DNA of 64,000 nt from an uncultured Saprospiraceae bacterium. Its GTDB lineage: Bacteria > Bacteroidota > Bacteroidia > Chitinophagales > Saprospiraceae. The DNA lies in contig CALLAW010000036.1 of NCBI GenBank assembly GCA_938001865.1, forward strand, positions 41,621-105,620, read 5' to 3'. The notes beneath the pieces were generated by a model. It made no database searches. It was not told the DNA's origin and was given only the letters and a program-made list of their open reading frames with translations. Positions 7,728-16,719 of this stretch are shown in pieces (the stretch's first letter is position 1; each line of letters begins with the position of its first letter). Both the position numbers and the translations under genes were made by a program.

Positions 7728-8875
7728 TAAGAAGTAGTCAAAGAGTCGCAGAGATCAAGCCATACTATTTTGCAACAAAGCTTAAAGCAATCGCTGCCTT
7801 GAATGCAGATGGTGCTGACATTATCAATCTTGGTATAGGGAGTCCTGACTTATCTCCACCTGATGAAGCCCTGGAGACACTTACACAATCACTCACGGTA
7901 AATGCTGTACACCAATACCAGTCATACTATGGACTACCACAGCTCAGAGAAGCTATTAGAGACTTCTACCTGCGATACTATACTACTCAGGTAAATGGCA
8001 TCGATCACATACTCCCACTCATCGGGTCTAAGGAAGGCATCATGCATATCAGTATGGCATATCTCGACCCAGGTGACCAAGTACTGATCCCCAACCCTGG
8101 ATATCCATCGTATGCAGCCTGTACTCAACTTGCAGGTGGTCAACCGATCTCTTACAATCTGAGTGCAGCCAATGGTTGGTCTCCAGACATCTCATCCCTC
8201 GAGACTCTCGATCTGACAAGAGTCAAACTGATGTGGATTAACTCTCCTCATATGCCTACAGGATCAATCATCCCTACAGAGACATTAGAAGCATTAATTG
8301 CATTTGCTCACAAGCACTCTATCCTACTCTGCCATGATAATCCCTATGCATTTATCTTGAATGATCAACCGACTAGCCTACTCTCCTTGCCTCTAGCCGA
8401 TCAGTGTGTCATAGAACTCTTCTCGATGAGTAAAGCATTCAATATGGCCGGTTGGAGAGTCGGAGCTGTGATCAGTACGCCTAAGCTTCTCGACCCTATC
8501 ATACGCTTCAAGAGCAATATGGACTCGGGGATGTTCAAGGCAGTACAGCTGGCAGCTGTGGCAGCTCTCAAGTGTGAGCCTACATGGTTTGACTCACTCA
8601 ATGCCACTTACCAGAGCCGAAAAGAAATAGCATACAATATCTTGGATAGTATCAACTGTGAGTATACCAAGGATCAATCTGGCATGTTTGTCTGGGCTAA
8701 GCATCCACAGCTGACAGGACGTCAACTCTCTGATCAGATTCTTGCTGAGAGTCGAGTCTTCATCACGCCTGGATTTATCTTTGGTGATCAAGGCAGTGAC
8801 TATGTCAGACTCTCACTGTGCAGCCCTATCAATCGCTTAGAAGAAGCTCACCAACGTATCATCGAATCACTATGA
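7724..8875 (+). CDS. PLP-dependent aminotransferase, probably aromatic
   Basis: 383 residues, class I/II fold-type I aminotransferase. Visible are the substrate-region GIGSPDLSPP (37-46), NSPHMPTG (173-180, the NPHNPTG equivalent), Asp205 in HDNPYA, which would contact the pyridine N, and the PLP Schiff-base Lys237 in SMSKAFNMAGWRVG. Sequence style is that of the DapL/aspartate aminotransferase branch. Its position between pheA and tyrA, with 4-base overlaps on both sides, suggests it performs the last transamination of phenylpyruvate and hydroxyphenylpyruvate, or acts on prephenate. The aromatic role is inferred from context; a broader aspartate or LL-diaminopimelate activity cannot be excluded. 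Confidence 0.88.
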   Translation: MIRSSQRVAEIKPYYFATKLKAIAALNADGADIINLGIGSPDLSPPDEALETLTQSLTVNAVHQYQSYYGLPQLREAIRDFYLRYYTTQVNGIDHILPLIGSKEGIMHISMAYLDPGDQVLIPNPGYPSYAACTQLAGGQPISYNLSAANGWSPDISSLETLDLTRVKLMWINSPHMPTGSIIPTETLEALIAFAHKHSILLCHDNPYAFILNDQPTSLLSLPLADQCVIELFSMSKAFNMAGWRVGAVISTPKLLDPIIRFKSNMDSGMFKAVQLAAVAALKCEPTWFDSLNATYQSRKEIAYNILDSINCEYTKDQSGMFVWAKHPQLTGRQLSDQILAESRVFITPGFIFGDQGSDYVRLSLCSPINRLEEAHQRIIESL

Positions 8876-9729
8876 CTAGAGTAACAATTATCGGACTCGG
8901 ACTCATCGGAGGATCTCTAGCACTTGATCTCAAGAGTCAACTCAATATCTCTGTAACTGGAGTGGATAATAATCCTAGCAACCTCCAACTCGCATCAGAG
9001 CTCAATCTAGTAGACAAGGTCCAATCACTCGATGACAGTCTGGTCAACGCAGATATCGTCATCATCGCTATCCCTGTAGATAGCATCGAAGATCTCCTGC
9101 CACAGATCCTTGACAAAGTCAATGAGACGACTGTAGTGCTCGATGTAGGTAGCACCAAGACTGACATCTGCAAGGCCGTCAGATCGCATCCCAATCGAAG
9201 GCAGTATGTCGCTGCTCACCCTCTAGCTGGTACAGAATACAGTGGACCTCAAGCAGCAATTACAGGACTCTTCAGAGGAAAGAAAAATATCATCTGCGAT
9301 AAAGAACTCTCCGACCCAGAGGCAGTAACCTTGACTACCAAACTCTTCAATAGCATAGGAATGCAGACATACTATCTCTCGAGTGAGTCTCATGATAAGC
9401 ATCTGGCATATGTCTCGCATCTCTCACATATCACCTCATTTACCCTGAGTCTGACAGTCCTAGACATAGAGAAAGATGACGAACAGATTCTCAATCTAGC
9501 CAGTACAGGATTTGACTCTACAGTAAGATTGGCAAAGAGTAATCCTAAAACATGGACACCAATCCTCGTGAAAAACAATGAACACCTCAGCTTAGCTATA
9601 GGTCAATATATCGAACATTTACAAGAGTTCAAACGAGCTCTCGAACAAGAAGATAGAGCACATACTGAGGCTCTAATGCTCAAGGCAAATACAATCAAAC
9701 ACCTCCTCAATAAATCAGAAAAATTATGA
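8872..9729 (+). CDS. tyrA: Prephenate dehydrogenase
   Basis: 285 residues from ATG 8872, which overlaps the preceding TGA (ATGA). The frame is open further upstream to 8818, but that part is only the shadow of the aminotransferase end. TyrA oxidatively decarboxylates prephenate to 4-hydroxyphenylpyruvate with NAD(P). The N-terminal Rossmann motif GLGLIGGSLALDLK with an acidic residue after strand 2 (VTGVDNN) suggests NAD preference. VVLDVGSTKTDI and the catalytic-region AHPLAGTEYSGP motif are typical, followed by the all-helical C-terminal domain (HLSHITSFTLSL). No ACT domain is present. It overlaps aroF by 4 bases. Confidence 0.94.
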   Translation: MTRVTIIGLGLIGGSLALDLKSQLNISVTGVDNNPSNLQLASELNLVDKVQSLDDSLVNADIVIIAIPVDSIEDLLPQILDKVNETTVVLDVGSTKTDICKAVRSHPNRRQYVAAHPLAGTEYSGPQAAITGLFRGKKNIICDKELSDPEAVTLTTKLFNSIGMQTYYLSSESHDKHLAYVSHLSHITSFTLSLTVLDIEKDDEQILNLASTGFDSTVRLAKSNPKTWTPILVKNNEHLSLAIGQYIEHLQEFKRALEQEDRAHTEALMLKANTIKHLLNKSEKL

Positions 9730-10805
9730 GTGCTAAAAAGGAAAAAACATGGTTAACTCGGACCAAGAGACCAATCGTCATCGCTGGCCCATGTAGTGCC
9801 GAGAGTGAAAATCAAGTCATGGAAACAGCCAAACGGCTAAAAACGACTGGTAAGGTAGACATCTATCGAGCTGGGATATGGAAGCCAAGGACTCGGCCAA
9901 ACTCATTTGAAGGAGTAGGTGTGGTAGGTCTTCCGTGGGTCAAAAGAGTAAAAGAGGAAGTGGGATTCCCCGTCACAGTAGAGGTGGCTAAGGCATCACA
10001 TGTAGAGCAGGCACTGAGTTTTGGGATCGATATCCTCTGGATAGGTGCCCGTACGACTGTCAATCCATTCGCTGTACAAGAGATTGCCGATGCACTCAGA
10101 GGTGTTGATATCCCTGTACTCGTGAAGAATCCGATCAATCCTGATGTAGCACTGTGGATCGGAGGGATCGAGAGACTAGAGAAGGCAGGAATCAAGGAGG
10201 TAGGAGCAATCCATCGAGGATTTTCTAACCATGGTGAGAAATACTATCGCAACAGACCTCAATGGCACATAGCATTAGAATTCAAAAACAAACGTCCTGA
10301 TATCCCACTCATCAATGACCCAAGTCACATCTGTGGACGTAGAGATATCCTCCAAGATGTAGGACAGAAAGCAATGGACTTGGACTTCGATGGACTCATG
10401 ATAGAGTCTCATATCGATCCAGACAATGCATGGAGTGATGCCAAGCAACAGATTACTCCAGAGACACTCGGACAGATGATAACGGAGATGGCACTGAGGC
10501 AAGACTTCGAAGATGTCCTCCCTATGCAAGGCGAACTTGATTATCTGCGATCAGAGATCAACCATCTCGACGACGAACTGATCAATATCCTTGGCAATAG
10601 GATGGCAGTTGCTCGTAAGATTGGAAGTTACAAGAAGGACAATAACATGACTATCTACCAACCAAAACGATGGAAAAATATCATGGACAAAGGATCAAAA
10701 CTTGCTGAAACCAATCAGCTAAGTGATGACTTCATCAAGGCATTATTTGAGGCGATACACATCGAAAGTATCAACCAACAAGAAAAAATATTCAAAAACA
10801 AATAA
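9726..10805 (+). CDS. aroF: Bifunctional DAHP synthase / chorismate mutase
   Basis: 359 residues. The N-terminal two thirds (about 1-260) is a type I-beta (KDO8P-synthase-like) 3-deoxy-7-phosphoheptulonate synthase: IVIAGPCSAESE, KPRTRPNSFEGVG, LWIGARTTVNPFAVQEIADALRG and LINDPSHICGRRD. The C-terminal part (about 268-355, LDYLRSEINHLDDELINILGNRMAVARKIGSYK) is an AroQ-type chorismate mutase. It therefore supplies both the first step of the shikimate pathway and the chorismate-to-prephenate branch step that feeds PheA and TyrA. In the related Bacteroidota and Bacillus fusions the mutase domain acts as the prephenate feedback sensor (family knowledge). Last gene of the four-gene operon. Confidence 0.95.
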   Translation: MSAKKEKTWLTRTKRPIVIAGPCSAESENQVMETAKRLKTTGKVDIYRAGIWKPRTRPNSFEGVGVVGLPWVKRVKEEVGFPVTVEVAKASHVEQALSFGIDILWIGARTTVNPFAVQEIADALRGVDIPVLVKNPINPDVALWIGGIERLEKAGIKEVGAIHRGFSNHGEKYYRNRPQWHIALEFKNKRPDIPLINDPSHICGRRDILQDVGQKAMDLDFDGLMIESHIDPDNAWSDAKQQITPETLGQMITEMALRQDFEDVLPMQGELDYLRSEINHLDDELINILGNRMAVARKIGSYKKDNNMTIYQPKRWKNIMDKGSKLAETNQLSDDFIKALFEAIHIESINQQEKIFKNK

Positions 10806-10851
10806 CTCAAAGACCTCTTCTCTGTCATCTGTCAAGCAGAAGGGGAAGAAG

Positions 10852-10890
10852 ATGAGTCAATACTCCCTCAAAAACGGTGTATTGACTCAT
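10852..10890. repeat. Perfect 12-base inverted repeat after aroF
   Basis: ATGAGTCAATAC (10852-10863) and GTATTGACTCAT (10879-10890) are exact complements around a 15-base loop. No T-run follows on either strand, so it is not a classic intrinsic terminator, although it sits between the convergent aroF operon and the minus-strand gene at 11014. Related half-sites follow (AATTGACTGA near 10916 and AATTGACTCG near 10934). It may be a bidirectional mRNA end or a protein site. Confidence 0.55.
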
Positions 10891-11013
10891 CCTAAAACCC
10901 CGTCAAAAGTTATTGTGAATTGACTGATTTGAGAATTGACTCGTGTAGAACATTGGGTTACTGACCACGCTATGCTGTGATCTCAGATGCAGTAAACTGT
11001 ACTGTTTTGGGCT

Positions 11014-11325
11014 TTACAATCTGATAAGATATCCGATAGAAACTATAAGTGCAAAGCAAAGGCTTATGAGATAGACTAAGACATTGCGTTCTGTGAAGAG
11101 TACTTCGATAGAATTGCCCCAGACTCCCATCCAGACTATTGCATTCAATATGAGGACAGCGCCAAAAGTAACTCCTAGAGAACCGAGCAATCCATATAAG
11201 ATCGACCCAGCAGATCTTGGATGAGCAAACTTAGGATGCAACCGTCGATAATAAAATCTCACGGCAACTATGATAAGTATCCCAAAAGCTAGATTGTGTA
11301 AGATCGGATAGAGATAAGCGTCCAT
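11014..11325 (-). CDS. Small integral membrane protein
   Basis: 103 residues with three hydrophobic segments (about 7-24, 41-66 and 79-101). The loop after the first helix is basic (RFYYRRLHPKFAHPRSAG), which would lie in the cytoplasm by the positive-inside rule. No family is recognised. It lies 5 bases downstream of the DUF2141 gene and is probably co-transcribed with it. Function unknown. Confidence 0.6.
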   Translation of the reverse strand: MDAYLYPILHNLAFGILIIVAVRFYYRRLHPKFAHPRSAGSILYGLLGSLGVTFGAVLILNAIVWMGVWGNSIEVLFTERNVLVYLISLCFALIVSIGYLIRL

Positions 11326-11330
11326 CTTGA

Positions 11331-11738
11331 TTATTGTGGTCGCAGGGTCAAAGACATACTCTCCGTTAGCTCAAATGTCGCGTCAGTATAAGGTGGAGCC
11401 TTAAACACAGCCTTTGCTCCAGACGAAAATCCAAATACCTCTTTGGGGTAACCGACGAGATTGTATTCCATCTTGCCACTATCATTCGCATCATGATAAA
11501 ACGAGATGGCATAAGTCCCTGATTCCAAATTGGGAATTTCCAATGTTGCTGACCGATCAGACTCAACTAGAGCTTTATCACCATATGGAGCATCCTCTAA
11601 CCAGAGATCAGGTCCATCATAGAGTCCAATATAGACACTACCAGTAGCACTTGGCAGATCCGTAATAGTGACAGTAAGTGTATGATTATCCTCCACTTGT
11701 GCAACTAATATTAACAATGAAACTATAAGACTTATCAT
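11331..11738 (-). CDS. DUF2141 domain exported protein
   Basis: 135 residues with an N-terminal hydrophobic signal (ISLIVSLLILVAQVE) and a beta-rich mature domain matching DUF2141: LTVTITDLPSATGSVYIGLYD near the start, then LESGTYAISFYHDANDSGKMEYNLVGYPKEVFGFS. The GxYAIxxxHDxNxNGKxDxNxxGxPxExxGFS pattern is the family hallmark. These are small periplasmic or surface proteins of unknown biochemical role, found widely in Bacteroidota and Proteobacteria. It is upstream of, and close to, the small membrane protein at 11014. Confidence 0.78.
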   Translation of the reverse strand: MISLIVSLLILVAQVEDNHTLTVTITDLPSATGSVYIGLYDGPDLWLEDAPYGDKALVESDRSATLEIPNLESGTYAISFYHDANDSGKMEYNLVGYPKEVFGFSSGAKAVFKAPPYTDATFELTESMSLTLRPQ

Positions 11739-11900
11739 ATCTAAAAGATGTTATGGCTGTGATCAAGTTAAACGTAACTATTACATCTTCGGTTGCTCAA
11801 AACACCATTTTTGACGAAAGTCATAGAAAAGATTATCACCTAGACTTACCTTTAACTACGATACTAATTACTCAATCAATTAACTCAGATAATTAATAAG

Positions 11901-14075
11901 ATGCCTTACACTCAACTCAGCAAGGGGATACTCGGTCTATCATTGCTCACCCTCACAGGTGTAATGTCTGCTCAAGCAGTGACCTTGTTAGAAAGTACGC
12001 ATGAGTGGTCGTATCAAGAGGGTAATGCAACTCTCCCAAGTGACTGGTATACTCTAGACTATGATGATAGTACATGGGATGTAGGCAATGGTGGCATCGG
12101 ATATGGTGACAATGACGACTCCACAGTATTGCTCGATGTGAAGAGTGTCTTCATGAGACAAGAATTTACGATACACAATCTAGAGGAGATCAATGGTCTG
12201 AGCCTCTTTGGGAGTTTTGATGATGGATTCGTAGCATATCTCAATGGCGTAGAGATTGCTAGATCTAATGTATCAGGACAATCGCCATCATACACTACCT
12301 CTGCTGACCATTATAAGGAAGCAGAACTGACTCAAGGACAGCGTCCCTCAGAGTATGTGATATCAGGCGACATGCTCACTAGTCTGCTCTCTGCAGGTAC
12401 TAACCTCCTCGCCATCCAGACTCACAATTTTGGAGATGACTCTAGTGATCTCTCTAGTAACTACTGGTTGATAGGCACTTTAGAGCAAGAGTCCGATCTC
12501 TACTTTCAGCTCCCCGACTGGTACGAGACTGGAGTAGGAGGAGTGGAGAGTTTTGACTCAGATATACCTATTGTAAAGATTACATCATCAGCAGTGATTG
12601 TAGATGAGCCAAAGGTGCAGGCGACGGTGACTATCATCCATGACCCTAATGACTTGCCCAATAATAGCAACGACTTGGACTCACAGTATTCTGGTAATAT
12701 CGCGATAGAGAAGCGTGGTCAATCCAGCCTGTTCTTCTTTCCCAAACACGGCTATGGATTCGAGACTAAAGATTCTTTGTGGGAAGATATCGATGCAGAG
12801 ATACTAGGTCTGCCAGCAGAAGAAGATTGGGTACTGCATGGGCCATATAGTGATAAGACTCTCCTGAGGAACGTCGTTGCTATGGATATTGCTAATGAGA
12901 TGGACCAATATGCCAGTCGTACCCAACCAGTCGAGCTCATCATCAATGAGCAATATCAAGGGATCTATATCCTTATGGAAAAAATCAAGCGAGACAAAAA
13001 TAGAGTCGACATAGCGAAACTCACAGAAGCCGATACAGTCGGTATAGAGCTCACAGGTGGCTATGTCTTCAAGATCGACAAAGGTGTCCCAGATTGGAAT
13101 TCCATCTATCCGATGAGTGGAATACCAGATCAATTAATCGGTTATCAATATGTCAGCCCTAATCGCAATAAAATCTTACCCCAACAAGAAGAATATATCC
13201 AAAGTTACGTAGACAGTTTTGAGATTGCACTGCGTAATCCAGCATACAATTATGGTGGCAAGTCCATCAATCAATATATTGATATCAATTCGTTTGCCGA
13301 TCACTATATCATGGGTGAGCTGACTAAGAATGTTGACGCTTTCAGGATAAGCACCTACCTTCATAAGGAGAAAGATACTGATGGTGGACTATTGAAGATG
13401 GGTCCAGTCTGGGATTTCAATTTAGGATTTGGCAATGCAGATTACTGTGATGGATGGAGTACTGATGGGAGTGTCTTAGATATTGGTTGTGCTAGTGAAA
13501 ATCCATTTTGGTGGCAGAGATTACTTGAGTATGGGCCATTTGACAATGCAGTGAGGTGTCGCTACGAAGTCTATCGCAATTCAATGTTGCAGGATGACCA
13601 ACTAGAGATGATGATAGACAGCCATGCAGTCTCTCTCACTGATCAAGCGAGGCAGAGGGATGACCAGCAGTGGATGGCAATCGGTCAGTATGTCTGGCCC
13701 AACCCATTCGTCGGGAAGAACTATGATCAAGAGTTAACCCACCTCAAGATGTATATCCTCGATCGTCTCGAGTACCTAGACGAAGTCTGGGGACAAGGCT
13801 GCATCCTCAGCGATACTGAGGAGATAGATGATCTCCCACAGGTCATCGCTACACCTAATCCGGCTAGTAGAAGTACTACAGTTATCATCTCTAACCACTC
13901 GGAGGTAAATGCGATCCAACTCAATGATATGATCGGTCATCGAGTACTCACTCAATCAGTTACAACAGATCGACAGAAGATAGACATCTCAGGTCTATTT
14001 CCTGGCCTCTATGTCGGATCAGTCATAGGAGATGACTCACGGATCGTCGGTAGGTTCAAGATAATTGTAGAGTGA
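11901..14075 (+). CDS. CotH-like protein with T9SS sorting domain
   Basis: 724 residues. The signal peptide (about 1-26, LGLSLLTLTGVMSAQA) is followed by a beta-sandwich region (about 30-195, GGIGYGDNDD...QTHNFGDD) as often found beside CotH domains. The CotH kinase-like domain (about 215-590) shows SSLFFFPKHGYGFET, DWVLHGPYSDKTLLRNV, GIYILMEKIKRDKNRV and MGPVWDFNLGFGN, matching CotH proteins, which have an atypical protein-kinase fold and phosphorylate spore-coat or surface proteins in Bacillus. The last 80 residues (VIATPNPASRSTTVIISN...GLYVGSVIGD) are a type A T9SS sorting domain, so the protein is secreted or surface anchored. The substrate is unknown. Confidence 0.86.
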   Translation: MPYTQLSKGILGLSLLTLTGVMSAQAVTLLESTHEWSYQEGNATLPSDWYTLDYDDSTWDVGNGGIGYGDNDDSTVLLDVKSVFMRQEFTIHNLEEINGLSLFGSFDDGFVAYLNGVEIARSNVSGQSPSYTTSADHYKEAELTQGQRPSEYVISGDMLTSLLSAGTNLLAIQTHNFGDDSSDLSSNYWLIGTLEQESDLYFQLPDWYETGVGGVESFDSDIPIVKITSSAVIVDEPKVQATVTIIHDPNDLPNNSNDLDSQYSGNIAIEKRGQSSLFFFPKHGYGFETKDSLWEDIDAEILGLPAEEDWVLHGPYSDKTLLRNVVAMDIANEMDQYASRTQPVELIINEQYQGIYILMEKIKRDKNRVDIAKLTEADTVGIELTGGYVFKIDKGVPDWNSIYPMSGIPDQLIGYQYVSPNRNKILPQQEEYIQSYVDSFEIALRNPAYNYGGKSINQYIDINSFADHYIMGELTKNVDAFRISTYLHKEKDTDGGLLKMGPVWDFNLGFGNADYCDGWSTDGSVLDIGCASENPFWWQRLLEYGPFDNAVRCRYEVYRNSMLQDDQLEMMIDSHAVSLTDQARQRDDQQWMAIGQYVWPNPFVGKNYDQELTHLKMYILDRLEYLDEVWGQGCILSDTEEIDDLPQVIATPNPASRSTTVIISNHSEVNAIQLNDMIGHRVLTQSVTTDRQKIDISGLFPGLYVGSVIGDDSRIVGRFKIIVE

Positions 14076-14112
14076 AATCCACAGAATGTCAAGGCCGTCT
14101 ATAATAACATTA

Positions 14113-14138
14113 CAAGGATTCCCTTGAGTTTTTATTTT
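14113..14138 (+). terminator. Weak intrinsic terminator after the CotH gene
   Basis: CAAGG (14113-14117) and CCTTG (14122-14126) form a short stem with a 4-base loop, followed by GTTTTTATTTTT. The 5-base stem is short, so confidence is limited. Confidence 0.4.
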
Positions 14139-14189
14139 TCTTGTTCGGTTGATCTCAGTATCTTAGACATCAACTAACACCTACTCCTC

Positions 14190-15938
14190 ATGCTGAGACT
14201 CATATTACTTCCTATCATTATAGTCGTATGGTGTACCATAGGTATCACACAGACTAATATCCATCCAACCAATCCTGATGTTATCCCTATCTGGACAGGA
14301 GACTACGACCCAACTGACTACATTCCGTCGGTGGGTATCGCAGACCCTGATGTAATCTTTCAGGATCTCGTCCAAAGTCTCAAACCAGACAACCTCAAGG
14401 ACTGTCTGATAGAGATGATTCCATTCCACACAAGGCATACTGGATCTGACACCCTCTCTAATACAGAAGGGATAGGAGCAGCAAGAATTTGGGCTCATCA
14501 AAAATTTGAATCATTCAACTCTACAAATGGAGAGAGACTACTTGTCTCATACTTACAGTTTGATCAAGAAATCTGCTCGATGGGTAGGCACAAAAATATT
14601 ACTGCTACACTCCCTGGTGTCGGTCCACACCGAGACGAGGTCATTATCATCGAAGCTCACTATGACTCTAGGTGTCATGAAGTCTGCGACATCGAGTGCC
14701 AAGCGCATGGGATGGAAGATAATGCAAGTGGGTCAGCGCTAGTACTAGAGTTAGCTAGAGTGATGAGTCAGTATGTCTTAGATCGGACGATTATCTTCAT
14801 GCTTACGATCGGAGAAGAACAAGGTCTCCACGGAGCTAATGCCCTAGCCCAATACTGCGAAGACAATGATATCAATGTGTATGCAGTACTCAATAATGAT
14901 ATCGTAGGAGGGATTATCTGCGGTGAGACTGCCTCGCCACCTGGGTGTCCGGGACTCAATGATATCGATAGTATCAATGTACGACTCTACTCACACGGCT
15001 TCATTGATAGTCCGAGTAAGGGACTTGCCAGATATGTCAAGCTCCAGTATCAAGACAATGTCAGAGATCTCATGACCGTCAAACCTATCGTTAATGTCAT
15101 GGGATCAGAGGATCGAGTTGGCCGAGGAGGTGATCACATTCCATTCAGAGAGAGGGGATACTCAGCAGTAAGGTTTACTTCCGCTAACGAACATGGATCG
15201 GCAGATACGAGTGATCCAGAGTATCATGATAGACAACATACCGAAGAGGATATCCTCGGAGTCGATACAGATAATGATGGAGTATTGGACAGCTTTTTTG
15301 TATCATTCTCTTATCTCAATCGCAATGCAATCCTCAATGGCAATGCAGCAATATCTATCGCAATGAGTCCAGAGACACCGACACTAGAGAGCCTTGATCT
15401 TACTCACGAAGGACTGAGAGTAACTTGGACGAGTGATATCGATTGCCCACAATATGCGATAGGTCTGAGATCAGAGACTAATGACTTTGACACACTCGTA
15501 TACGTGACTGAGTCACCATACTTCTTCAAAGATCTCAGTGATGATCAGTTCTATGTCGTCTCTGTATCTTGTGTAGACGAGTATGGTATCGAGAGTCTCC
15601 CGAGTAATGATTTGTTTACATTTGATGCCATTAGTAGTGTACAGCAAGTCACTCAGAGTCACGGGGTACACCTCTTACAGAACAGGCCCAATCCCTTTGA
15701 CGATCAGACGACTATTGCAGTGATGGTGGATCAAGAGTTTGACTATGATACAGCTGAGATTACTGTATCTACAGCACAAGGTCAGGCAATCTACACCTCT
15801 CCTATCACTCTAGGTAAAGGGATCAATACTATCCAATACACTCATCAGTCTCATCGCCATCAAGACGGAGTCTACTACTATACCTTAAGTATAGATGGCC
15901 TACCTACCGAAACTAAGACCATGGTATACGCCTATTGA
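14190..15938 (+). CDS. Secreted M28 family metallopeptidase with T9SS domain
   Basis: 582 residues. A signal peptide (LRLILLPIIIVVWCTIGITQ) precedes an M28 zinc aminopeptidase domain (about 75-390). Visible metal-site motifs are IIIEAHYDSR (His, Asp), GMEDNASGSALVLELARVM (bridging Asp), TIGEEQGLHGA (catalytic and metal Glu pair) and a late NEHGSADTSDPEYHDRQHTEED region supplying the last His. Next is a fibronectin type III-like domain (about 395-475, LTHEGLRVTWTSDIDCPQYAIGL), then a T9SS sorting domain starting HLLQNRPNPFDDQTTI. It is likely a surface or extracellular aminopeptidase feeding on peptides. It may be co-expressed with, but is separated from, the CotH gene by a weak terminator. 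Confidence 0.9.
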   Translation: MLRLILLPIIIVVWCTIGITQTNIHPTNPDVIPIWTGDYDPTDYIPSVGIADPDVIFQDLVQSLKPDNLKDCLIEMIPFHTRHTGSDTLSNTEGIGAARIWAHQKFESFNSTNGERLLVSYLQFDQEICSMGRHKNITATLPGVGPHRDEVIIIEAHYDSRCHEVCDIECQAHGMEDNASGSALVLELARVMSQYVLDRTIIFMLTIGEEQGLHGANALAQYCEDNDINVYAVLNNDIVGGIICGETASPPGCPGLNDIDSINVRLYSHGFIDSPSKGLARYVKLQYQDNVRDLMTVKPIVNVMGSEDRVGRGGDHIPFRERGYSAVRFTSANEHGSADTSDPEYHDRQHTEEDILGVDTDNDGVLDSFFVSFSYLNRNAILNGNAAISIAMSPETPTLESLDLTHEGLRVTWTSDIDCPQYAIGLRSETNDFDTLVYVTESPYFFKDLSDDQFYVVSVSCVDEYGIESLPSNDLFTFDAISSVQQVTQSHGVHLLQNRPNPFDDQTTIAVMVDQEFDYDTAEITVSTAQGQAIYTSPITLGKGINTIQYTHQSHRHQDGVYYYTLSIDGLPTETKTMVYAY

Positions 15939-16016
15939 TGACGCTAATACTTTTTTGTTTAAGATTTGTCAATGAAATCGGACTCCAACTGACACTACTT
16001 ATGTGAGGTCAAGCGT

Positions 16017-16349
16017 CTATCCCTCTTTGACAAAATGGTAGTCAATCAGCTTATCCCTGAGTACCATCTGGATGATATAAGTACCTTGCTTGACATTAGA
16101 CATATTGATCTCTGTGATCTTTTCAAATTTTCTTGCCTTTGCCTTGAAGATCTCTCTCCCCTCTTCATCAAAGATACGGATAGGCCGCTTAGTCAATAAG
16201 TCTGATTCTCTGAGAAATTCTATCATGACTTTTTCTTCTATTTGATCTATTCTGACAATAGAATCATCTCCGCTCGTTGGTGGTGTACTTGCAATAGCTA
16301 TCAATGAAGTCAACAATGATAGAGCAATCGTAATAATTAATTTGTTCAT
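16017..16349 (-). CDS. Small exported protein with sorting-domain-like fold
   Basis: 110 residues from ATG 16349 (MNKLIITIALSLLTSLIAIAS, a clear signal peptide). The frame continues upstream to 16436 but that part lacks signal character. The mature part, VMIEFLRESDLLTKRPIRIFDEEGREIF...NVKQGTYIIQMVLRDKLIDYHFVKEG, has the strand order of a T9SS C-terminal domain (ending GxYxxxVxxxxxxxxxKFVK), but without a cargo domain. Such mini-CTD proteins are common in Bacteroidota and often annotated hypothetical. Function unknown. Confidence 0.6.
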   Translation of the reverse strand: MNKLIITIALSLLTSLIAIASTPPTSGDDSIVRIDQIEEKVMIEFLRESDLLTKRPIRIFDEEGREIFKAKARKFEKITEINMSNVKQGTYIIQMVLRDKLIDYHFVKEG

Positions 16350-16719
16350 TCTCTTTTGATAAAAATGTGTGGTTACGTGAGTTGTTATATCAGCATTAAC
16401 CACGAGCTCACATACGTAATTGTAAGTGGCCCACATATTTATGGATTTATTGTGAGTTAGGTTAAACTCATGTAAATTATTGTTAAGACGTAGGGGTACT
16501 CATCACATGAGTTGCAATGGCATTATGAATGAGAGGCAATTTGAGTATTCACTTGCTTAGTTACTTACTCTGTACGATGTCATTAGGAGAGAGCCTCATC
16601 ATTATCTCTGATACCTCTAATTTACACCACAATTTGACACTAAGATCCTTGGGATAAGACTTTCACATTTTTTTATCATCTGAGATCAAATAGATTATCC
16701 CGATCAGTTCTTATGATTG
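16350..16719. other. Intergenic region with two short palindromes
   Basis: Between the small exported protein and the exonuclease gene, both on the minus strand. It contains two small perfect inverted repeats sharing the core TGAGT/ACTCA: TGAGTT-N6-AACTCA (16453-16470) and ACTCAT-N3-ATGAGT (16498-16512). They lie just upstream of the 16017-16349 gene and could be a regulatory site. Nothing else is seen. Confidence 0.45.

Noticed and set aside
10723..10923. Plus-strand frame overlapping the end of aroF
   Set aside because: Mostly an out-of-frame shadow of aroF running into the inverted repeat; composition (poly Ser/Lys) is not protein-like.
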